DNA from: Plotosus lineatus
Lineage: Eukaryota > Chordata > Actinopteri > Siluriformes > Plotosidae
Length of the DNA: 64,000 nt
Assembly (NCBI GenBank): GCA_024760905.1
Contig: CM045729.1
Span: 62,245,580 to 62,309,579 of the forward strand
Direction: 5' to 3'
A program made the translations under genes and the position numbers. The notes beneath the pieces were generated by a model, which saw only the letters and a list, made by a program, of their open reading frames with translations, was not told where the DNA came from and made no database searches. Every line of letters begins with the position of its first letter. Within the stretch, counting starts at the first letter, position 1. Shown here piece by piece: positions 1 through 64,000 of this stretch.

Positions 1-536
1 TTCCTAGGACAGTTATGGGTGTATTATATAACTCATGTGTTGTGTTGTGTTGTACAAAGGAAAATGCCGCCACAGACTTCTGTCATAGGGGCTTGACTTT
101 GTTCAACAACGTTTCCTGTATGCTAGGTTTTCATATTCTTGACCACATTTCTATTTCATGGGTCTGGTATACGCTGTCCTATGATGTCCTACAGCTATGT
201 TACGAGAGATATCCATACTTGTTATGGTTTTGGGTCATGGGATACACTCAGAATTGTACAGCTTTCTTACAATAGCCCTATTTTAAACCTATGGCACTAC
301 AACATTATAAAAAGTGTTAGGTTGAGCATGGGCAAGTCATGTAATATACCGTATATTGAGCATGGGCACCGTATGACAACTGAATATCACAGAAATACAC
401 TATCAAATTTTTTGTCGTGCAACAATGTATGATTTTTGATAGAATAATTTGTCAGCTATAGTACTTTAACACTCATGGAAAATTGAAGAGAGGAATTTAC
501 AGCTATAAGAAATATTGGAAATGTGATGTAAATATA
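1..536. other. Non-coding, nothing recognised
   Basis: Presumed myo16 intron. Short ORFs here have no motif. There is a small local repeat of TTGAGCATGGGCA (about 323 and 357). Confidence 0.6.
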
Positions 537-883
537 CAGTGTTCCCTCGCTACTTCATGCTTCAGTTTCTGTGGCTTCAGTGCATCGCGGGTTTTTCAAA
601 AATATTCATCAAAAAATTTAAAAATACGCAAATTAATGAAAAATTGGGATAAGTTCAGGAAAATGCCGCAAAACAAGTCCAATTACGAAAAAAACCTCCA
701 AACAAACAAAAACAAACAACCCACAAAACTACTTACATTTTTATGTGAGGTGCACATCTGAGTGTCTGTGTGTATTTATATTTTATTTTACTTATATCTT
801 ATGCATTATTTTTGAGTGTTTAATTGTTATTATAAGCATTTATAGCATTGAATATGTATTTATTGATATTATGTACACATATA

Positions 884-2430
884 CTAGTCCTTCTCAAAAA
901 ATTAGCATATTGTGATGAAGTTCATTATTTTCTGTAATGTACTGATAAAAATTAAACTTTCATATATTTTAGATTCATTGCACACCAACTGAAATATTTC
1001 AGGTCTTTTGTTGTTTTAATACTGATGATTTTGGCCTACAGCTCATGAAAACCCAAAATTCCTATCTCAAAAAAATTAGCATATCATGTTCAGGTAGTCT
1101 AAACGAGCTATTAACCTAATCATCTGAATCAACCAATTAACTCTAAACACCTGCAAAAGATTCCTGAGGCTTTTAAAAACTCTCAGCCTGGTTCATTACT
1201 CAAAACCACAATCATGGGTAAGACTGCCGACCTGACTGCTCTCCAGAAGGCCATCATTGACACCCTCAAGCAAGAGGGTAAGACACAGAAAGAAATCTCT
1301 GAGCGAATAGGCTGTTCCCAGAGTGCTGTATCAAGCCACCTCTAGGATGTCTGTGGGAAGGAAAAAGTGAAAGAAGGGCAGATTCCAGACTTTGGGGGAC
1401 CTGTGGAAACAGTGGACTGAGTCTGGAGTAGAAACATCCAGAGCCACCGTGCACAGGCGTGTGCAGGAAATGGGCTACAGGTGCCGCATTCCCCAGGTCA
1501 AGCCACTTTTGAGCCAGAAACATTGGCAGAAGCGCCTGACCTGGGCTACAGAGAAGCAGCACTGGACTGTTGCTCAGTGGTCCAAAGGACTTGTTTCGGA
1601 TGAAAGCAAATTTTACATGTCATTCGGAAATCAAGGTGCCAGAGTCTGGAGGAAGACTGGGGAGAAGGAAATGCCAAAATGCCTGAAGTCCAGTGTCAAG
1701 TACCCACAGTCAGTGATGGTCTGGGGTGCCATGTCAGCTGCTGGTGTTGGTCCACTGTGTTTTATCAAGGACAGGGTCAATGCAGCTGGCTATCAGGAGA
1801 TTTTGGAACACTTCATGCTTCCATCTGCTGAAAAGCTTTATGGAGATGAAGTTTCATTTTTCAGCACGACCTGGCACCTGCTCACAGTGCCAAAACCACT
1901 GATAAATGGTTTACTGACCATGGTATTATTGTGCTCAATTGACCTGCCAACTCTCCTGACCTGAACCCCATAGAGAATCTGTGGGATATTGTGAAGAGAA
2001 AGTTGAGAGACACCAGACCCAACACTGTGGATGAGCTTATGGCCGCTAGCAAAGCATCCTGGGCCTCCGTAACACCTCAGCAGTGCCACAGGCTGATTGC
2101 CTCCATGCCACGCCGCATTGAAGCAGTCATTTCTGCAAAAGGATTCCCGACCAAGTATTGAGTGCATAACTGAACATAATTATTTGAAGGTTGACTTTTT
2201 TGTCTTCAAAGCACTTTTTTATTGGTCGGATGAAATATGCTAATTTTTTGAGAAAGGGATTTTTGGTTTTTCTTTACTTTTTTGCCAAAATGATCAATAT
2301 TAAAACAATAAAAGGCTTGAACTACTTCAGTTGTGTGTAATGAATCTAAAATATATGAAAGTCGAATGTTTATCAGTACATTACAGAAAATAATGAACTT
2401 TATCACAACTAATTTTCTGTGAAGGACGAG
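884..2430 (+). mobile_element. Tc1-like DNA transposon with IR/DR ends
   Basis: 1,547 bp flanked by the TA dinucleotide (882-883, 2431-2432). The terminal inverted repeats are about 200 bp (884-1090 and 2232-2430). Each contains two copies of a core read as TCAAAAAATTAGCATAT, at the outer and inner positions, the IR/DR layout of Sleeping Beauty-type elements. It lies inside a MITE whose sequence resumes exactly after the TA, so the insertion is younger than the MITE. Confidence 0.9.
1214..2161 (+). pseudogene. Tc1 transposase, decayed
   Basis: The ATG at 1214 opens an HTH domain (MGKTADLTALQKAIIDTLKQ, then KEISERIGCSQSAVS) that meets a TAG at about 1343. The frame shifts to one read from 1392 (RATVHRRVQEMGYRCRIPQV; VSDESKF carries the first catalytic Asp) and then to a third frame in which FQHDLAPAHS and SPDLNPIENLWDIVKRK carry the second and third DDE residues. 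A TGA stands where NWPANSPDL would need Trp. The end FPTKY* is at 2161. Stops and at least two frameshifts make it non-functional, although all three catalytic motifs remain visible. Confidence 0.88.
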
Positions 2431-2588
2431 TACATGTACATATACGTCAGCCAGGGGGTTTGATCCTACTTTGTGGAAATCGGCAGTCGCGGGGGTTCTT
2501 GGTCCGAATTAACCGCAAAAAGTAAGGGATCCCTGTATTATGATTTATATGCGCATCACTATGTTGTGAGACTTATGAAGTGGTTCAC

Positions 2589-59805
<57,217 letters not shown>

Positions 59806-61005
59806 CTGTACTCAAACACACATAATAAAACACACTGAACTCTTTTCAAGTGTCAAAGGCACATAAGTCATTATATTAGCTGAACCCCTGAGAGAAACGC
59901 CATAGGGATAAATAATACCATGGAGGGCTATCCGGTGTGCTTGTTACCCAAGAAACTTGACATGGGAGCTGCATCACCAATTAATAAAACAGATTTATTA
60001 TTAACAACCAAACTGATACCAAAAAAAGGCTCATACACCACTGCTCAGACTTGCACAGAATAAATTTAAAAAAAACATCAGATTTTATCAGGAGAATGGA
60101 ACAGGAACTTGTGAAACAGATAATCAAACTAACAACATAGGCGGCACAAATGAACACCATAATCAACTAGTGGAAGAAAACTCAGTGTTATCTTTTCCTG
60201 CCTTCATGCCAGACCACAGACAGGAAACGTATAAGGTTTTTTATTTATTTCATCTTTAAAGGAGCTGTGCCTCTCTTATAGAGTAATCTATCAGGAGCTT
60301 TGCCTTTAGACAGTATCTAAATGTATACATTTAACACCGAAGCACCGAAGGTCAGGAGGATGTTACTGAATCATCCCCAGGAAGAAACTTCGAGGGGACT
60401 ATTTGATTCATCAACGTACACCATTCCTGAAGCACGTAATTGTATCTACTATGGAAACATGAGCAAAATGTACAGTAAAAGAATATTTATTTGTTTGTTT
60501 GTTTTATAAATCACCACGGACATAGGTGAGCCTGATCACACATGCAAGTACTGTAGTTGTTGCTTTAATTCACTGTCTCTTTACGTGTTTTAAAATACAC
60601 AATGTGGAAACAGTGAAAAACAATTTAACATGAGTTTATACCTACCTATTTATCCATGACACTAAGGCAGGTCAGGTAATAAAAACAAAAGCAGCATGGG
60701 CTCTTTAAAGGTGTTTTAGTATGTATGACAATAAACTATGTTGGTTTTTTAAGAGTGACAATGAGGACAGCACCCACTTCAATTGAATAAGAATGTATAG
60801 GTACGGGGTGATATCGAATAAGATTCTTTTTATTTTCACTCCCATTTGATTTTACGTTAAGGTTGATAAGTTCATTTTCTTCAAACATTTCATTTATTAT
60901 TTTTATAATTAGTAGACGTGGTAGTAGTAATATTATTATCATTATTTTCATCAGTGTTACTGATGTTTTTGTTATCATAATAAAAAAAATAAATAAAAAT
61001 AAAAA

Positions 61006-61036
<31 letters not shown>
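59806..61036. other. Intronic, nothing recognised
   Basis: Intron upstream of the first visible exon. AT-rich, with (AAT)n at its right end. No earlier myosin exon could be found here. Confidence 0.6.
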
Positions 61037-61492
61037 TTGCTACTTCGGGCTTCAATTCATGTGGCTTCAGTGCATCACATTTTTTTTTATATTAATTGAA
61101 TTAAAAAATAAGAAAATTAAGGAACAATAAGCGAAAAGTTAAGGAAAATGGAGAAAAACAAAGCCAATTATGCAAAAAAACCCATAACAAATAAAAACAA
61201 AAAACAACCCAAAACCTCCCATCAAAACTACTTACATTTTTATGTGAGGTGCACATCTGCGTGCACGTGTGCGCGTCTGTATGTGTGTGCATTTATATAT
61301 TATTTACATATTATTTTTGAATTTTAATTGTTATTATAAGTATGTATAGTGTTAAATATGTATTTATTGATATTATATACACATATACATGTACATATAT
61401 GTCAGTCGGGGGAGGTGTTGATCCTACTTCGTGGTTGCGGGGAGATCTCGGTCCCAATTAACCACGAAAAGTGAGGGAGTGAGGGACCCCTG
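61037..61492. mobile_element. Family A MITE, left end lost
   Basis: Begins inside the left end at TGCTACTTCGGGCTTCAAT next to an (AAT)n run and ends with the inverse of CAGGGGTCCCTCACTCCCTC next to TA. The interior matches 30860-31395. Confidence 0.7.
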
Positions 61493-61812
61493 TAATTATT
61501 ATTATTATTTATTATTATTGCTGTTGTTGTTTTGTTGTTGCTGCTGCTGCTGTTGTATTTATAGTCATTTGTTTAATTATTAAATTACTTTTTGAGTCAT
61601 TCTACTATTTATGAGTACTGTTTCCCAGCTCCTTTTTTACATATTCAAAATAAATATTCATTAATTCATTGTGACAAACCCTAAGTGTCTTTTGTTTTGT
61701 TTTTATCATTATATGCTCAGAATAATTATTTTAATTCCAAGATAGCTGTTCAATCAGATTTTGCCGTTCCTGCAAAGCACATACGAAAAATGACCATTTT
61801 GATTTATCATAC

Positions 61813-62112
61813 ACTCATTTTCCGAATTGCTTCATTTTATTAGGATTGCAGAGAGGCTGGAGCCTATCTCAGACGATACTGTGCGAAAGTGAGGTACATC
61901 CTAAACAGTTCACCAAAACATTGCATCACCAACACTCAACCACTCACACTCACACTTAGGGGAAATCTGGAACAGCCAATTAGTATAATGCACATGTCTA
62001 TGAACTATGACAGAAAACCAGAATACCTGGAGGAAACCCATGAAAAGCATGGAGAGAGCGTGCAAACTCCATGCAGAAACGCCTGAGCCAAGGACTCAAA
62101 TTCAGGATTTCT
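61813..62112 (-). mobile_element. V-SINE-like SINE
   Basis: On the + strand: inverse tail (CCGAATTGCTTCATTTTATT), AACAGCCAATTAGTATAATG, GGAGGAAACCCATGAAAAGC, and the remains of an inverse tRNA head (GGACTCAAATTCAGGATTTC). Confidence 0.62.

Positions 62113-62150
<38 letters not shown>
62113..62150. repeat. (TG)n microsatellite
   Basis: Pure TG run directly after the tRNA-head end of a V-SINE-like copy. Confidence 0.95.
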
Positions 62151-62152
<2 letters not shown>

Positions 62153-62301
62153 ACCTGTTAGTGAGTTTAATTGAAGTAAAATGGTGACTGCATGGCAAAT
62201 ACACACAGTAATCAAAGATAATTAAAGTAAATGGCATATTTGAAGCAAATGCAATCTGAATCCAATTTTAAACAAATCTTTTTGAAAGATTTCATCATTT
62301 A

Positions 62302-62303
<2 letters not shown>

Positions 62304-62349
<46 letters not shown>
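62304..62349. repeat. (TG)n microsatellite
   Basis: Pure TG run. Confidence 0.95.
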
Positions 62350-62350
<1 letters not shown>

Positions 62351-62713
62351 GCTTAATTAAGTGAATTAAGGACTCATTTTATTCAAAACATTTTGTTCAT
62401 CACACCGGTGTGATGGTGAAGAATCTCTTGTTTACTATTCAGAGATACAAATTTAAAATAATGTTTCTTTGTCAGTTAGCTGTTTGACATCTGACTTTAT
62501 ATCTATGTAAGAAGGGTGAAATGTCATTTATAAGAGTGTGCATGATTCAAAAGAACAGTATTTCATGAGAGAATATAGTAAGCATCGAAAGCACAGTATG
62601 AGCTATAAGTACTCACGAAGCACAAACCTCAGCCAAGGAAGCTAAGTTCACTCCTTATTTTCATTTCTGCTTTATATTACTTTCACAATCCTTTTCTAAA
62701 CAAGTCTGATATA

Positions 62714-63987
62714 CAGGGATCCCTCACTTTACCCGGTTATGGGGACCGAGATCCCCCACGATCATCGAATTCCACGAAGTAGGATCAACCCCCCCGACTG
62801 ACGTATACATACATGTATATATGTATATACTATCAATAAATACATATTCGAAGCTATAAGAGTTCAAGGTGTAGGTGGGACTGCATCAAGGGTCAGCTCT
62901 GAGCCCCTACTTGTTTGCTATGGTGATGGACAGGCTGACAGACGAGGTTAGACAAGAATCCCCATGGACTATGATGTTTGCAGATGATTGTGATCTGTAG
63001 TGAATCTGTAGTGGAGGTATGCCCTGGAAAGGAGAGGAATGGAGGTTAGCCTCAGTAAGACAGAATACATGTGTGTGAATGAGAAGGAACCAAGACGAAC
63101 GGTGAGGTTACAGGGAGCAGAGATAAAGAAGGTGGAGGATTTTAAGTACTTAGGCTCAACAATCCAGAGCAATGGAGAGTGAGGAAAAGAGGTGAAGAAG
63201 TGTGTGCGGACAGGTTGGAATGGTTGGAGAAAAGTGTCCGGTGTGATGTGTGATAGGAAGGTATCGGCAAGAATGAAAGGAAAAGTGTACAAGACGGTGT
63301 TGAGGCCAGCGATGTTGTATGGTTTAGAAACAGTGGCCCTGGGGAAAAGACAGGAGGCAGAGCTGGAGGTAGCAGAGATGAAAATGTTGAGGTTCTCTCT
63401 GGGAGTAACGAGGATGGATAGGATCAGGAATGAGTACATCAGAGGGACAGCACATGTAAGACGTTTTGGAGACAAAATCAGAGAGGCTAGATTGAGATGG
63501 TTTGGACATGTACAGAGGAGGGATAGTGAGTATATTGGTAGTAGGATGCTGAGGTTGGAACTACCAGGCAGAAGGCCTAGAGGAAAACCAAAGAAAAGAT
63601 TTATGGATGTGGTGAAGGAGGACATGAAGGTAGTTGGTGTAAGAGAAGAAGACGCAGAGGATCGGGTAAGATGGAGGCAGATGATTCGATGTGGCGACCC
63701 CTGAAGGGAAAAGCCGAAAGGAAAATAAGAAGACATATTCAACGCTATACTGTACATGCTTATAATAACAACTAAACATTCAAAAAATGCATAAGATGTA
63801 AATAAAATATAAATACACACACATGCAGACATGTGCACACACTCACATAAAAATGTAAGTAGTTTTGTTGGGTTGGTTTTGTTTGTTTTTGTTTGGAGTT
63901 TGTTTTTTTGTTATAAGAATATTTTTGAAAAACCCGCGATGCACTGAAAATACAGAAACTGAAGCACGAAGTAGCGAGGGATCACTC
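62714..63987. mobile_element. Family A MITE with nested LINE
   Basis: The left end CAGGGATCCCTCACTTTACC lies next to TA (62712-62713). The right end, inverse of GAGTGATCCCTCGCTACTTC, lies next to TA (63988-63989). A truncated RTE copy occupies 62859-63732. Confidence 0.75.
62859..63732 (+). mobile_element. RTE LINE, 5-prime-truncated copy
   Basis: 874 bp between 17-bp duplications ACATATTC(G/A)A(A/C)GCTATA (62842-62858 and 63733-63749; two mismatches). It covers the RT from SALSPYLFAMVMDRLTDEV-type sequence to the C-terminus; the frame 63192-63704 is open for 170 codons and ends RWRQMIRCGDP. The catalytic FADD box is broken by a frameshift near 62985. Confidence 0.88.
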
Positions 63988-64000
63988 TATTTTAAAATGG

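Larger units (their letters stand above)
537..2535. mobile_element. Tigger/pogo-like MITE (family A) interrupted by a Tc1 element
   Basis: The ends are CAGTGTTCCCTCGCTACTT and the inverse of CAGGGATCCCTTACTTTTT, with TA on both sides (535-536, 2536-2537). The right end carries a 'GGTTAATTCGGACC..CCCGCGAC' block like mammalian Tigger/MER2 ends. The interior has no coding capacity and matches the copies at 24.5, 28.8, 30.9, 54.4, 61.0 and 62.7 kb. A Tc1 element (884-2430) sits inside it. Confidence 0.75.
61493..62713. other. Intronic, only a V-SINE-like copy and TG runs
   Basis: Starts with (ATT)n and (GCT)n-like runs; no exon seen. Confidence 0.6.

Noticed and set aside
1392..1964. 190-codon Tc1 ORF as an intact transposase gene
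   Set aside because: It starts after an internal stop and leaves the true frame before the second catalytic Asp, so it covers only the middle of a broken gene.

Overview
This window is vertebrate, and most likely teleost fish, genomic DNA. It holds one large intron-rich gene on the minus strand, many long CA/TG microsatellites, and a dense nested mix of fish-type transposable elements: a Tc1 element with IR/DR ends, several Tigger/pogo-like elements with TA target sites, RTE-type and other LINEs, and tRNA-derived SINEs. There is no operon, rRNA gene, CRISPR array or prokaryotic feature. The species cannot be fixed from the sequence.

The only host gene I can support is an unconventional myosin, best matched to myosin XVI (myo16). 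Fourteen exons on the minus strand, from 59805 down to 2589, join in perfect reading phase (1,851 nt, about 616 residues). They run from the upper 50-kDa subdomain of the motor through switch II, relay helix, loop 2, the actin-binding/SH region and converter to an IQ-like motif and the start of the tail. The P-loop, switch I and any N-terminal ankyrin repeats must lie beyond 64000, and the C-terminal tail lies before position 1. Introns run from about 75 bp to 10.8 kb and hold everything else.

Transposon layout in + coordinates: 0.5-2.5 kb, a Tigger-like MITE split by a Tc1 element; 3.5-4.1 kb, an older Tc1 relic; 4.2-7.3 kb, a full-length but decayed RTE-type LINE with a perfect 20-bp target duplication; 7.3-8.0, 11.5, 16.4, 19.4, 20.0, 26.2, 28.9, 30.1, 34.2, 34.7, 45.7, 48.4, 49.7, 51.0 and 54.5 kb, members of one tRNA-derived SINE group; 10.9-13.7 kb, three MITEs; 16.7 kb, a hAT-like element with a BED-finger relic; 17.6, 20.3, 22.2, 47.5 and 57.8 kb, further Tigger-like elements; 24.5, 28.8, 30.9, 54.4, 61.0 and 62.7 kb, more copies of the MITE seen at 0.5 kb; 35.6-38.7 kb, a second LINE family; 24.7, 31.7, 41.6, 47.4, 53.2, 58.6 and 62.9 kb, truncated RTE copies; 41.2 and 49 kb, relics of two other DDE transposases.

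The most interesting pattern is in the retroposons. One tRNA-derived SINE head and body is found joined, at the same breakpoint, to three different 3-prime modules. One module is built from both the 5-prime and 3-prime ends of the RTE LINE present in the window, one is a V-SINE-like module, and one is unidentified. Several copies have exact target-site duplications. I see no wholly new gene system. The other points worth checking are a TG-repeat tract that replaces the polypyrimidine tract of one myo16 exon, and a little-described MITE with a CCCCCATTTCACTGGA end.
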